Source: Sphingomonadales bacterium | Lineage (GTDB): Bacteria; Pseudomonadota; Alphaproteobacteria; Sphingomonadales; Sphingomonadaceae | Length of the DNA: 54,036 bases | Assembly (NCBI GenBank): GCA_027490095.1 | Contig: JAIXYT010000037.1 | Span: 1 to 54,036, forward strand | Reading direction: 5' to 3' | Shown here: positions 32,273-41,032 of the stretch, piece after piece | How the letters are laid out: each line of letters opens with the position of its first letter | Numbering within the stretch: position 1 is the first letter of the stretch | Notes under the pieces: generated by a model | What the model saw: only the letters and a program-made list of their open reading frames with translations | Database searches by the model: none | What the model was told of the DNA's origin: nothing | Program-made: the position numbers and the translations under genes

Positions 32273-34795
32273 ATGGATCTCGTAATAGTCGAGTCGCCCG
32301 CAAAGGCTCGGACGATCGAAGGCTATCTCGGCAGCGGAACCCGGGTTCTCGCGAGCTTCGGCCATGTCCGCGACCTGCCGCCTGTCGACGGCAGCGTCGA
32401 CCCCGAGAAGGACTTCGCGATGCGCTGGGAGGTCTCGGCCGACCGGCAGAAGCAGCTGAAGGCGATCACCGACGCGGCGAAGCAAGCCGATCGCGTGGTG
32501 CTCGCAACCGACCCCGACCGCGAGGGCGAGGCAATCTCCTGGCACCTCGCCGAAGTGCTGCGCGCCAAGAAGGCCGTCCCCAAGGGCGGCATGCAGCGCA
32601 TCACCTTCAATGCGATCACCAAGGATGCGGTGCGCACCGCAATGGCGAACCCGCGTGACATCGACCAGCCGCTGGTCGACGCCTATCTCGCCCGCCGCGC
32701 GCTCGACTATCTGGTGGGCTTCACCCTCAGCCCCGTCCTCTGGCGCAAGCTGCCCGGCGCGAAGAGCGCAGGGCGCGTGCAGTCGGTGGCGCTGAGGCTG
32801 ATCGTCGAGCGCGAACGCGAGATCGAGGCCTTCACCCCGCAGGAATACTGGTCGGTGGAGGCGAGTCTGAAGGCAGCCTCGGGCCATGGCTTCACCGCCC
32901 GCCTGACGGCCCTCAACGGCAAGAAACTCGACAAGTTCGCTCTGCCGAACGAGGCAACCGCCGAAGCCGCGCGCAAGTTGGTCGAGGCCGGCAGCTTCTC
33001 CGTCTCGGCGGTCGACCTGAAGACGGTGGTGCGCAACCCGGCCCCGCCCTTCACCACCTCCACCCTGCAACAGGAAGCCTCCCGCAAGCTGGGCCTCGGC
33101 GCGCAGCAAACGATGCGGACCGCGCAGACGCTCTACGAGGCCGGGCACATCACCTATATGCGCACCGACGGCGTTGCGATGGACGGCAGCGCCATCGCCC
33201 GCGCGCGCGACGTGGTGATGGAGCGCTACGGCAAGGACTATGTGCCAGAAAAGCCGCGCTTCTATTCCACCAAGGCAAAGAACGCCCAGGAAGCGCACGA
33301 GGCGATCCGGCCGACCGATTTCGCAAAGACGGCGGGCGCGCTGGGGCTGTCCGACATGGAGGCGCGGCTCTACGACCTGGTCTGGAAGCGCGCCATCGCC
33401 TCGCAGATGGCGTCGGCTCAGCTCGAGCGCACCACGGTCGACCTGCTGGCCGACGACGGAAGCGCAGAGCTGCGTTCCACGGGCACCGTTGTGGTGTTTC
33501 CGGGCTTCCTGACCCTCTATGCCGAGGGCACCGACGACCTCGATGAAGAGGATGGCGCAAGGCTTCCCAAGCTGCTGGCCGGCGAACGGCCGCACTTGCA
33601 GGAGGTGACCAAGGACCAGCACTTCACCCAGGCCCCGCCGCGCTATTCCGAGGCAAGCCTCGTGAAGCGGCTGGAGGAGCTCGGCATCGGACGGCCGTCG
33701 ACCTACGCCTCCATCATCCAGGTGCTGAAGGACCGCGACTATGTGGTCATCGAGCAGAAGCGCTTCCGCCCGCAGGAGAAGGGCCAGCTGGTGACGGCCT
33801 TCCTCGAGCGCTTCTTCGAGCGCTACGTCGAATATGACTTCACGGCGGGGCTGGAGGGCAAGCTCGACGACATCTCGGCCGGCGAAGCCGCCTACCTGCA
33901 GGTGCTCCGCGACTTCTGGGCGGATTTCAAGCCGCGCACGGCCGATGTCATGGAGCAGAAGCCCTGGGACGTCGAGAAGGCGCTGGACGAATATCTGGCG
34001 GACCATCTGTTCCCACCGCGTGCCGACGGCACCGACCCGCGAAATTGCCCCAGCTGCGGCAACGGGCGCCTTGCGCTGAAGGTCGGCAAGTTCGGCCCCT
34101 TCATTTCCTGCTCCAACTATCCCGAATGCCGCTTCACCCGCCAGTTCGCGGGCGCCAACGGCGAGGATGCGGGGCCCCAGAACCTGGGGGCCGATCCGGC
34201 AACAGGCCTGCCCATCGAGGTGAAGAGCGGCCGGTTCGGGCGGTATGTGCAGCTGGGCGACAAGCGGACGACCATCCCCAAGGACATGGGCGACCTCGAC
34301 CTCGAGAAGGCGCTGAAGCTCCTGAGCTTGCCGCGCGAAGTGGGTCTCCACCCGGAAACCGGCCTGCCGATCGTCGCCAACCTCGGCCGCTATGGCCCCT
34401 ATCTTCTCCACGACGGCAAATATGCGAACCTGAAGGAAACCGCCGAGCTGTTCGAGATCGGCATGAACGCGGCCGTCGTGAAGCTCGCCGAGCCCAAGGG
34501 CGGGCGCGGCCAGCGCACGCCGGCCGAGCCGCTGGCCTTGCTGGGCGCCCACCCCGAAAGCGGCGCCGAGGTGAAGGTGCTGAACGGTCGCTTCGGCCCC
34601 TACATCACCGACGGTGCGGTGAACGCGAATGTGCCCAAGGGCACCGACCCCAAGGCGGTCACCCTGGCCGAGGCGGTCGTGCTGCTGGCGGAACGCGCCG
34701 CCCGCGCGCCGGCGAAGGGCCGCAAGGCCCCGAAGAAGGCAACCGCGAAGAAGGCACCTGCAAAGAAAGCGGCCACGAAGAAGGCCTCGGCTTGA
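32273..34795 (+). CDS. topA: DNA topoisomerase I, 840 aa
   Basis: This enzyme relaxes negative supercoils. The Toprim domain starts MDLVIVESPAKARTIEGYLG with DPDREGEAI; the active-site Tyr is in HITYMRTDGVAM; the central domain has GRVQSVALRLIVERE and GIGRPSTYA. One zinc finger (NCPSCGN...CSNYPEC) and three TopoI C-terminal repeats (GRFGRYVQLGDK, GRYGPYLLHDGK, GRFGPYITDG) precede a Lys/Ala-rich tail. GGAAGG lies before the ATG. It probably shares a transcript with dprA and rnr. Confidence 0.97.
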   Translation: MDLVIVESPAKARTIEGYLGSGTRVLASFGHVRDLPPVDGSVDPEKDFAMRWEVSADRQKQLKAITDAAKQADRVVLATDPDREGEAISWHLAEVLRAKKAVPKGGMQRITFNAITKDAVRTAMANPRDIDQPLVDAYLARRALDYLVGFTLSPVLWRKLPGAKSAGRVQSVALRLIVEREREIEAFTPQEYWSVEASLKAASGHGFTARLTALNGKKLDKFALPNEATAEAARKLVEAGSFSVSAVDLKTVVRNPAPPFTTSTLQQEASRKLGLGAQQTMRTAQTLYEAGHITYMRTDGVAMDGSAIARARDVVMERYGKDYVPEKPRFYSTKAKNAQEAHEAIRPTDFAKTAGALGLSDMEARLYDLVWKRAIASQMASAQLERTTVDLLADDGSAELRSTGTVVVFPGFLTLYAEGTDDLDEEDGARLPKLLAGERPHLQEVTKDQHFTQAPPRYSEASLVKRLEELGIGRPSTYASIIQVLKDRDYVVIEQKRFRPQEKGQLVTAFLERFFERYVEYDFTAGLEGKLDDISAGEAAYLQVLRDFWADFKPRTADVMEQKPWDVEKALDEYLADHLFPPRADGTDPRNCPSCGNGRLALKVGKFGPFISCSNYPECRFTRQFAGANGEDAGPQNLGADPATGLPIEVKSGRFGRYVQLGDKRTTIPKDMGDLDLEKALKLLSLPREVGLHPETGLPIVANLGRYGPYLLHDGKYANLKETAELFEIGMNAAVVKLAEPKGGRGQRTPAEPLALLGAHPESGAEVKVLNGRFGPYITDGAVNANVPKGTDPKAVTLAEAVVLLAERAARAPAKGRKAPKKATAKKAPAKKAATKKASA

Positions 34796-34826
34796 CACCG
34801 GCCGCCGCTCCGGCGGTACTCGGCGC

Positions 34827-37067
34827 ATGAGCCTCCCAGACCGCGACGCCATCCTCGCCTTCGTCCGGCAGACCCCGTCCGCCGTCGGCAAGCGCGAAAT
34901 CGCGCGCGCCTTCGGCCTGAAAGGCGCCGAGCGCGAAGCGCTGAAGGCGCTGCTGGTGGAAATGGAGGAAGAGGGCCTTCTGGAAGCAGGCCCAGGCCGC
35001 ACGCTGCACAAGGCCGGCGGTCTGCCACGCGTGGCGGTCCTGACGGTTGTTTCCGCCGACGGCGCCCGCGTCATGGCCGTGCCCGAAAAATGGGAGGGCG
35101 AGGGCACCCCGCCCCGCGTTCTGATCGGTGCCGCCCGCGGCCGGCCCGGCTCAGCGCGCCGCGAACGCTTCGAGGCCGGCGACAGGCTGCTCACCCGCAT
35201 CGAGGGGGATCACCCCAAGTATCTGGGCACCGTCATCAAGCGGCTCTCCAAGGGGCATGCCATGCTGATGGGCGTGGTAAAGAAGGGCGAGCAGGGCCAG
35301 CTGGTGTTGCGCCCACTCGACAAGCGCGAACGGCGAAGCTGGCCCATCCACCACGGCACGGCCGTCTCCCCCGGAGAGCTGGTAAAGGCCGAACTGAAAG
35401 GCTCGGGCGCCCGCGCAGCCGCCCACGTCACCGAACGGCTGGGTGATCCCTTCGCGGTGACATCCTCGCTGTCCGACATCGCGATCGCCGCCAAGGGCAT
35501 CCCGAAAGAGTTCCCCGACGACGTGCTGCGCGAAGCCGAGCGTGCTGCCCGGCTCTGGTCGCAATCCAGCCTCAAGGACGACGGCAAGCGCGAGGACTGG
35601 CGCGACATCCCGCTCATCACCATCGACCCCGCCGATGCGCGCGACCATGACGATGCGGTATGGGCCGAACCGCTGCCGGACGCCGAGGGCGGCTGGACCC
35701 TGCTGGTCGCGATCGCCGACGTCAGCTGGTTCCTGCTGCCGGGCAGCCCGCTCGACCGCCAGGCGTTCGACCGCGGCAACAGCGTCTATTTCCCCGACCA
35801 GGTGGTCCCGATGCTGCCGCACGCGCTGTCGTCGGATTCCTGCAGCCTCAACGCCGGCACGGAAAAGGCCGTGCTCGCCTGCCGGATGCACATCGCGCCC
35901 GATGGCGAGATGCTGGGCTTCACCTTCCACCGCGCCCGCGTGCGGATCGCTGCAAATCTCGCTTACGAGGAAGCGCAGGCGGTCATGGAGGACCGGGCCG
36001 ACAGTGCGCTCAAGGGTTCGGTGCTCGAACCGCTCTGGGCCTGCTGGAAGGCATTGGCCAAGGCGCGGGCCAGGCGCGAGCCGCTGGAGCTCGAGCTGCC
36101 GGAAAAGCGCGTGGTGCTGGATGCGGAAGGGCGTGTGCAGGGCATTGCCGTCCGCGAGCGCTTCGACGCGCACCGGGTGATCGAGGACATGATGATCGCA
36201 GCCAACGTGGCGGCGGCAAAGGCGCTCGAGGCCAAGAAGGCGCCCGTGATGTACCGCTGCCACGAGGCGCCGGGTCGGGAGAAGCTGACCAGCCTGAAGG
36301 AGTATCTCGGCACCATGGGCCTCAGCTTCGCGCTGGGCCAGGTGATCACGCCCGCCACCTTCAACAATGTGATCCGCAAGGCGCAGGGCCGCCCCGACCT
36401 GCCCGAGATCTCCGAAGCCGTTCTGCGCAGCCAGACGCAGGCCTATTATGCGCCGCGCAACGAGGGCCATTTCGGCCTCTCGCTGAAAAGCTACGGCCAC
36501 TTCACCTCGCCGATCCGCCGCTACGCAGATGTCTGCGTCCACAGGGCGCTGGTGGCGGCCTATCGCCTCGGCCCCGGCGGCCTGCCCGACGGAGCCGAGC
36601 AGCGCTTCGCCGCCATCGGCGAGCATATCAGCTTCACCGAGCGCCGCGCGATGGAGGCCGAGCGCGAGACGCTGGACCGCTACATCGCCCGCCACCTCGC
36701 AAGCCATGTCGGCCAGATCGTGCGGGCCCGAATCTCCGGCGTGCAGGCTTTCGGCTTCTTCGCGACAGTTGACGGCATCGGCGGCGACGGAATCGTCCCC
36801 GTCAGCGCGCTGGGGGCGGAGCGCTTCCACTTCGACGAAGCCGGCCGCTTCCTGGAGGGCGCCGAGTCGGGCACCCGCTATGCCCAGGGCCAGCGTCTGG
36901 AGCTGAAGCTCGAAGAGGCGGACCCGGTGACGGGGGGCCTCAGATTCTCAATTCCCGGGGTCGAGGCCGGCGATCGCCATGGGCCAAGGTTCCGCAGGGA
37001 TGGAAAGGGCCTGGCCCCGAAGCGCGGCGGCCCACCTCCGGGGATCAAGAGAGGGCGGCGGTCTTGA
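34827..37067 (+). CDS. rnr: Ribonuclease R, 746 aa
   Basis: RNase R is a processive 3'-5' exoribonuclease of structured RNA. A winged-helix N-terminus (AILAFVRQTPSAVGKREIAR) and cold-shock domains precede the RNB domain with TIDPADARDHDDAVWAE (catalytic Asp cluster) and ACRMHI; later GHFGLSLKSYGHFTSPIRRY and a C-terminal S1 domain (VRARISGVQAFGFFATVDG). The tail is basic. It follows topA by 31 bases and rpmG comes next. Confidence 0.96.
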   Translation: MSLPDRDAILAFVRQTPSAVGKREIARAFGLKGAEREALKALLVEMEEEGLLEAGPGRTLHKAGGLPRVAVLTVVSADGARVMAVPEKWEGEGTPPRVLIGAARGRPGSARRERFEAGDRLLTRIEGDHPKYLGTVIKRLSKGHAMLMGVVKKGEQGQLVLRPLDKRERRSWPIHHGTAVSPGELVKAELKGSGARAAAHVTERLGDPFAVTSSLSDIAIAAKGIPKEFPDDVLREAERAARLWSQSSLKDDGKREDWRDIPLITIDPADARDHDDAVWAEPLPDAEGGWTLLVAIADVSWFLLPGSPLDRQAFDRGNSVYFPDQVVPMLPHALSSDSCSLNAGTEKAVLACRMHIAPDGEMLGFTFHRARVRIAANLAYEEAQAVMEDRADSALKGSVLEPLWACWKALAKARARREPLELELPEKRVVLDAEGRVQGIAVRERFDAHRVIEDMMIAANVAAAKALEAKKAPVMYRCHEAPGREKLTSLKEYLGTMGLSFALGQVITPATFNNVIRKAQGRPDLPEISEAVLRSQTQAYYAPRNEGHFGLSLKSYGHFTSPIRRYADVCVHRALVAAYRLGPGGLPDGAEQRFAAIGEHISFTERRAMEAERETLDRYIARHLASHVGQIVRARISGVQAFGFFATVDGIGGDGIVPVSALGAERFHFDEAGRFLEGAESGTRYAQGQRLELKLEEADPVTGGLRFSIPGVEAGDRHGPRFRRDGKGLAPKRGGPPPGIKRGRRS

Positions 37068-37177
37068 GTGTGCCGCTTCCAGCGGCGGGGTTGACCCCGC
37101 ACCCGATTCCAGCGTAGGGGCCTCGCCTTTCCTGCCGACCCCCGTCGGCGGGCCACAGATTTCGTTTCGAGGACATC

Positions 37178-37345
37178 ATGGCGAAGCCGACGACGGTCAA
37201 GATCAAGCTCGTGAGCACCGCGGACACGGGTTACTATTACGTGACCAAGAAGAACCCGCGCACCAAGACCGAGAAGCTTCTGTTCCGGAAGTATGATCCG
37301 GTTGCCAAGAAGCACGTCGAGTTCAAGGAGGCGAAGATCAAGTGA
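37178..37345 (+). CDS. rpmG: 50S ribosomal protein L33, 55 aa
   Basis: The sequence [20 protein letters not shown], then [20 protein letters not shown] and [15 protein letters not shown] is a typical L33 lacking the zinc-binding cysteines (C-minus form). A CGAGGA ribosome site precedes ATG 37178. A strong terminator lies about 100 bases after the stop. A TTGACC element at 37091 may mark a separate promoter in the rnr-rpmG gap. Confidence 0.97.
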   Translation: MAKPTTVKIKLVSTADTGYYYVTKKNPRTKTEKLLFRKYDPVAKKHVEFKEAKIK

Positions 37346-37446
37346 AGCCGGCTGCGGTCAACGCGCAGCGTTGATCCGCAGACTCGGCGCAACGATCGGC
37401 CGGGCGTGCGATGGCCCGCAGGCCATCGAACCGCTTCGACGTGACG

Positions 37447-37476
37447 GCGCGGGCTTTGCCCGCGCTTTTCTTTTTT
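37447..37476 (+). terminator. Intrinsic terminator downstream of rpmG
   Basis: GCGCGGGC pairs with GCCCGCGC around a TTT loop and is followed by TTTTCTTTTTT. This is the clearest rho-independent terminator in the window and ends the topA-rnr-rpmG region. The remaining 110 bases before the next gene show nothing further. Confidence 0.9.
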
Positions 37477-37586
37477 ACTGCCCCTCAGACGCCGGGCGGC
37501 CGCATCCGCGGCCTTGGCTTCCTCCGCTTCGCTCCGGGCGCGCGGTCGCGCTTGCGGCGCTGCGCGCCGGGCCCTATCCCCCCACC

Positions 37587-37820
37587 ATGGACCCAACCCT
37601 CGCGCTCCAGGCCCTCGCTGCCATCATCGCCGACGAGCCCCTGCGCGACCGCTTCCTGGCGCTGACCGGCTTCGACCCGGCCACCATCCGAGCCCGCGCG
37701 GCCGAGCCCGACATGGCGGACGCCGTCGCCGACTTTCTCTCCGGCCACGAGCCCGATCTCATCCGCATTGCAGCCCAGCTGGGCGTGACGCCCGACCACC
37801 TTGTTGGAATGGTGCGTTGA
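37587..37820 (+). CDS. DUF3572 family protein, 77 aa
   Basis: The sequence MDPTLALQALAAIIADEPLR, then FLALTGFDPATIRARAAEPD and ADFLSGHEPDLIRIAAQLGV matches the DUF3572 pattern (rFLaltGl.p..lR, dfl...E..l...a...g..p). It is helical and found mainly in alphaproteobacteria; its function is unknown. The stop overlaps the following TTG start (TTGA), so it leads an operon of four genes. Confidence 0.85.
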   Translation: MDPTLALQALAAIIADEPLRDRFLALTGFDPATIRARAAEPDMADAVADFLSGHEPDLIRIAAQLGVTPDHLVGMVR

Positions 37821-38422
37821 GGCCTCTCCTCATCCTCGATTGCGACGAGGTGATCCTCGAGTTCGCCGGCCCCTTCGCGCGCTGGCTGCGCGAGGCGCGC
37901 GAGATCGAGCTCCGCTTCGACAGCTTCGCACTGGTCGGCAACATGCGCCACCTGTCGGACGGGCGGCCTGTCGACATGCAGGACTTTCCGCCGCTTCTCG
38001 ATGGATTCTTCGAACATGGCCAGCATCTCCAGGCACCGGCCGAGGATGCGATCGAAACCCTGACCGAATTCGCCAGGGATATGGACCTGGTGGTGCTCAC
38101 CAACATCCCGGCTGCCTACCGCGACATCCGGATTTCGATGCTGAAGGGCCTCGGGCTGGATGTGCCGGTGCACGCGAACGACGGCCCCAAGGGCCGCATG
38201 GTGAAGGAGCTGGCCGGCGACCGGCGGGCGGTCTTCGTGGATGACCTGCCACCCCACCACAGCAGCGCGGCAAAGCATGCGCCTCAGGTGGGCCGCCTTC
38301 ACATGGTGGCGGATGCGACGCTGAGGGGCTTGATCCCGGCCGCGCCTGACGCGCATGTCCGCATCGATCGCTGGGCCGATGCCCGGCACTGGATTCGGGA
38401 CTATCTGGAAGGAACGGCGTAA
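37817..38422 (+). CDS. HAD-superfamily hydrolase-like protein, TTG start, 201 aa
   Basis: The start LLILDCDEVILEFAGPFARW has the HAD motif I with Asp-x-Asp-Glu; LVVLTNIP is motif II and KGRMVKELAGDRRAVFVDDL contains the Lys and the acidic motif IV (VDDLPPH). The cap is inserted between motifs I and II. The substrate is unknown. TTG 37817 overlaps the DUF3572 stop; no ATG fits better. The stop shares one base with the RidA gene. Confidence 0.8.
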   Translation: MRPLLILDCDEVILEFAGPFARWLREAREIELRFDSFALVGNMRHLSDGRPVDMQDFPPLLDGFFEHGQHLQAPAEDAIETLTEFARDMDLVVLTNIPAAYRDIRISMLKGLGLDVPVHANDGPKGRMVKELAGDRRAVFVDDLPPHHSSAAKHAPQVGRLHMVADATLRGLIPAAPDAHVRIDRWADARHWIRDYLEGTA

Positions 38423-38883
38423 TGAGCGTTGCGGACAAGCTGAAGGAACTCGGCCTCGAACTGCCCGCGGCCGCTGCGCCCGTCGCCTCCTATGTGCCAA
38501 CGGTCGAAACCGACGGCCTGCTCTATGTGTCGGGCCAGATCAGTTTTGCGGCCGACGGCAGCCTGATCAAGGGACGGCTGGGTGCCGACATGGACGTGGC
38601 AGCCGGTCAGAAGGCGGCCGAACGCTGCGCGCTGATGATCCTGGCACAGGTGGGCGCTGCGCTGGGCGGCAACTTCGGCCGGGTCGAGCGCGTCGTGAAG
38701 CTGGGCGTCTTCGTCCAGTGCACCCCCGATTTCACCGACCAGCCCGAGGTGGCCAATGGCGCATCCGACCTGTTCGTTGCCGTCTTCGGCGAGGCAGGCA
38801 AGCATGCTCGGGCAGCGGTCGGCGTGCCGGCCCTGCCCCGCGGGGTCGCCGTCGAGGTGGACGCCGTCCTGCAGCTGCGCTGA
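38422..38883 (+). CDS. RidA/YjgF-family protein, 153 aa
   Basis: RidA proteins hydrolyse reactive enamines/imines. The start is linked to the HAD stop by TAATG. Typical segments are DGLLYVSGQISFAADGSLIK, AAERCALMILAQVGAALGG, RVVKLGVFVQCTPDF and ARAAVGVPALPRGVAVEVDA. The usual Arg of the active site aligns in the final region (HARAAVGV). It is the longer, about 150-residue subgroup, whose members are not all active deaminases. Confidence 0.92.
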   Translation: MSVADKLKELGLELPAAAAPVASYVPTVETDGLLYVSGQISFAADGSLIKGRLGADMDVAAGQKAAERCALMILAQVGAALGGNFGRVERVVKLGVFVQCTPDFTDQPEVANGASDLFVAVFGEAGKHARAAVGVPALPRGVAVEVDAVLQLR

Positions 38884-38888
38884 CGCGG

Positions 38889-40031
38889 GTGGCTGGCGCG
38901 GTCGCTCGGCTGGTCGGTGCGGCGCGCGACATCCCCGCTGCTGACTGGGACAGGCTGGCAGGCGACGGCAACCCCTTCGCCTCCCACGCATTCGCGACCA
39001 GCCTCGAGGACAGCGGCAGTGCGACGACGCGCGCCGGCTGGCAGCCGCTGCACATCCTGGTTGACGACGCCGACGGCCGTGCCGCAGGCTTCCTGCCCGG
39101 CTATCTGAAGAGCCACAGCCAAGGCGAATATGTGTTCGACCACAGCTGGGCCGATGCCTGGGCGCGCTCCGGTGAGGCCTATTACCCCAAGCTGCAGCAC
39201 GCCACGCCCTTCACGCCGGCGACCGCGCCCAAGCTTCTCAGCCCCGACCCGGAGGTTCGCGCGCTGCTGGCGGCTGCCAGCGCCAGCGTGGTGGTGGAGA
39301 ACGCGCTGTCGGGCGCGCATGCGACCTTCCTGAACGACCCTGATGCCGAGGTGCTGGCTGAAGGCGGCTGGCTGGAGCGCAATGATGTCCAGTACCACTG
39401 GTTCAACAACGGCTTCTCCGGCTTCGACGACTTCCTGGGCGAGCTCAGCTCCAAGAAGCGCAAGGCCCTCAGGAAAGAGCGCGCGCAGGCGCTTGCAGGG
39501 GTGGACGAGATCGTCCGACTGACCGGCAGCGACCTCACCGAATCTGCATGGGACGATTTCTGGGTCTTCTATCAGGACACGGGAAGCCGCAAATGGGGCC
39601 GGCCCTATCTCACGCGACAGTTCTTCAGCCTGATCGGCGAGCGCATGCCCAACCGGATCATGCTTGTCATGGCGAAAACGGGTGGGCGCCACGTGGCAGG
39701 TGCGCTCAACTTCCTTGGCGACGACTGCATCTATGGCCGTCAATGGGGCTGCACGCAGGAGATCCCCTTCCTGCACTTCGAGCTCTGTTACCATCAGGCG
39801 ATCGACATCGCGTGCGAACGGGGCCTCAAGCGTGTGGAGGCAGGCGCCCAGGGGCAGCACAAGGTGGCGCGCGGCTACCAGCCCGTGCTGACGCGATCGA
39901 TGCACTGGATCCGCGACCAGCGCTTCCGCGCAGCGATCGCGGATTATCTTCGACGGGAAAGGCCGGCCGTCGCAGCCGAGGCGCGGGCACTCGCCGAGGG
40001 GCTGCCGTTCCGCAAGGCGAGCGAGGCCTAG
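38889..40031 (+). CDS. FemAB-like GNAT-fold protein (peptidoglycan biosynthesis/recognition family), 380 aa
   Basis: Characteristic blocks are PFASHAFATSLEDSGSATTR, GWQPLHILVDDADGRAAGFL, GEYVFDHSWADAW, YYPKLQHATPFTPATAPKLL, WFNNGFSGFDDFL, SSKKRKALRKERAQA and FELCYHQAIDIACERGLKRV, of the DUF482 'peptidogalycan' family. GTG 38889 is the best start, 6 bases after the RidA stop. The function is not proven. Its 3' end overlaps the converging soxR by four bases. Confidence 0.87.
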   Translation: MAGAVARLVGAARDIPAADWDRLAGDGNPFASHAFATSLEDSGSATTRAGWQPLHILVDDADGRAAGFLPGYLKSHSQGEYVFDHSWADAWARSGEAYYPKLQHATPFTPATAPKLLSPDPEVRALLAAASASVVVENALSGAHATFLNDPDAEVLAEGGWLERNDVQYHWFNNGFSGFDDFLGELSSKKRKALRKERAQALAGVDEIVRLTGSDLTESAWDDFWVFYQDTGSRKWGRPYLTRQFFSLIGERMPNRIMLVMAKTGGRHVAGALNFLGDDCIYGRQWGCTQEIPFLHFELCYHQAIDIACERGLKRVEAGAQGQHKVARGYQPVLTRSMHWIRDQRFRAAIADYLRRERPAVAAEARALAEGLPFRKASEA

Positions 40032-40492
40032 GCGCGATCCTCGAAGTCGGCCGGGCTGTTCCCAAGCAGATAGCGTGGCCCGGCCCCGGCCTTCGCTGCC
40101 CGGTCGGCCGCATTGTACAGGCCGCAAGCATCGAGGCTAAGGCAGCCGCAGCCGATGCAGCCGTCCAGCCGGTCGCGCGTCTGCTCCAGGAAACGGATCT
40201 GCCGGTCGAGACGGCCGCGAATTCGCCGGCTGATCATGGCCCAGTCGGCGCGGGTGGGGCTGCGGCCATTCGGCAGGGTGCGAAGCTCGGCCTCGATCTC
40301 GGCGAGGCTGAGGCCCAGCTGCTGGGCGATCATCGCAAAGGAAAGGCGCCGGATGTCCGCGCGCGGAAAACGGCGCTGGTTGCCGCGCGTTCGAATGGGC
40401 GAGAGCAGGCCGCGCGCCTCGTAGAAGCGGATTGCCGACACGCTGAGCCCGGTACGACGGGCGAGATCGCCGATGGACAGCTGCTCGGCCAA
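40028..40492 (-). CDS. soxR: Redox-sensing activator SoxR, 154 aa
   Basis: A MerR-type HTH (LSIGDLARRTGLSVSAIRFY, EARGLLSPIRTRGNQRRF) is followed by a dimerisation helix and the [2Fe-2S] cluster motif CIGCGCLSLDAC, which is diagnostic of SoxR. The TTG at 40492 with GGGAGAG upstream is my start; upstream in-frame codons would put the SoxR box inside the gene. It is transcribed away from the VOC gene across that box. Confidence 0.93.
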   Translation of the reverse strand: MAEQLSIGDLARRTGLSVSAIRFYEARGLLSPIRTRGNQRRFPRADIRRLSFAMIAQQLGLSLAEIEAELRTLPNGRSPTRADWAMISRRIRGRLDRQIRFLEQTRDRLDGCIGCGCLSLDACGLYNAADRAAKAGAGPRYLLGNSPADFEDRA

Positions 40493-40519
40493 AGGGCTCT
40501 CCCGGTAGAAAAGGCTTGA

Positions 40520-40537
40520 CCTCAATCTAGCTTGAGA
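40520..40537. promoter_or_regulatory. SoxR box in a 19-bp-spaced promoter
   Basis: CCTCAATCTAGCTTGAGA is the CCTCAA-N6-TTGAG palindrome of SoxR sites. On the plus strand it lies in the spacer between TTGACC (40516-40521) and CATCAA (40541-40546), 19 bases apart, the over-long spacing that SoxR/MerR proteins correct. This should drive the VOC gene at 40593. Confidence 0.8.
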
Positions 40538-40592
40538 TTGCATCAAGCGAAAGCCCCCGGCGAATCACCGTCGGGTCGGTTGGAGAACGTCC

Positions 40593-40967
40593 TTGGCATC
40601 CCCCCGAATCGAACATGTGAACCTGACCGTGACAGACCCCGAACGAACCGCCCGCCTGCTGGGCGAGCTGTTCGGCTGGGTCGAGCGCTGGCGCGGCCCC
40701 TCGCAGATGGGTGGTTGGACCATCCATGTCGGCAGCCCGGCCGACTATGTGGCGCTCTACACCCACGACGGCGAGCAGGGCGGCCACCCGAAGGGGCAAC
40801 CGCTCAATCACCTCGGCATCGAGGTCGACGATCTCGCCGCCGTCGAGGCACGTGTGATAGCCGCGGGCCTGACGCCCTTCAATCACGCCGACTACAGCCC
40901 CGGCCGCCGCTTCTACTTCTTCGACCCGGACGGCATCGAATATGAGGTCGTCAGCTACACGGCCTGA
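40593..40967 (+). CDS. Glyoxalase/bleomycin-resistance (VOC) family protein, 124 aa
   Basis: The product begins MASPRIEHVNLTVTDPERTA; a TTG start is preceded by GGAG. A beta-alpha-beta-beta-beta pair fold is visible, with His in IEHVNLTV, later NHLGIEVDDL, and FYFFDPDGIEYEVVSYTA at the end containing a likely metal-ligand Glu. VOC proteins include glyoxalases, dioxygenases and drug-binding proteins. Position downstream of a SoxR-controlled promoter suggests a role in redox-cycling compound defence. Confidence 0.9.
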   Translation: MASPRIEHVNLTVTDPERTARLLGELFGWVERWRGPSQMGGWTIHVGSPADYVALYTHDGEQGGHPKGQPLNHLGIEVDDLAAVEARVIAAGLTPFNHADYSPGRRFYFFDPDGIEYEVVSYTA

Positions 40968-41032
40968 CCGCCTTGCCCTCCGTCCGGCCGCCGCCTAGCT
41001 TGCGTGCGCAGGGTGGAAGGGGGAAGGCAGGC

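Noticed and set aside
32243-35200. 985-codon minus-strand frame across topA and rnr
   Set aside because: It is antisense to two well-conserved genes and shows no recognisable motif; typical antisense frame caused by GC-rich codon use.
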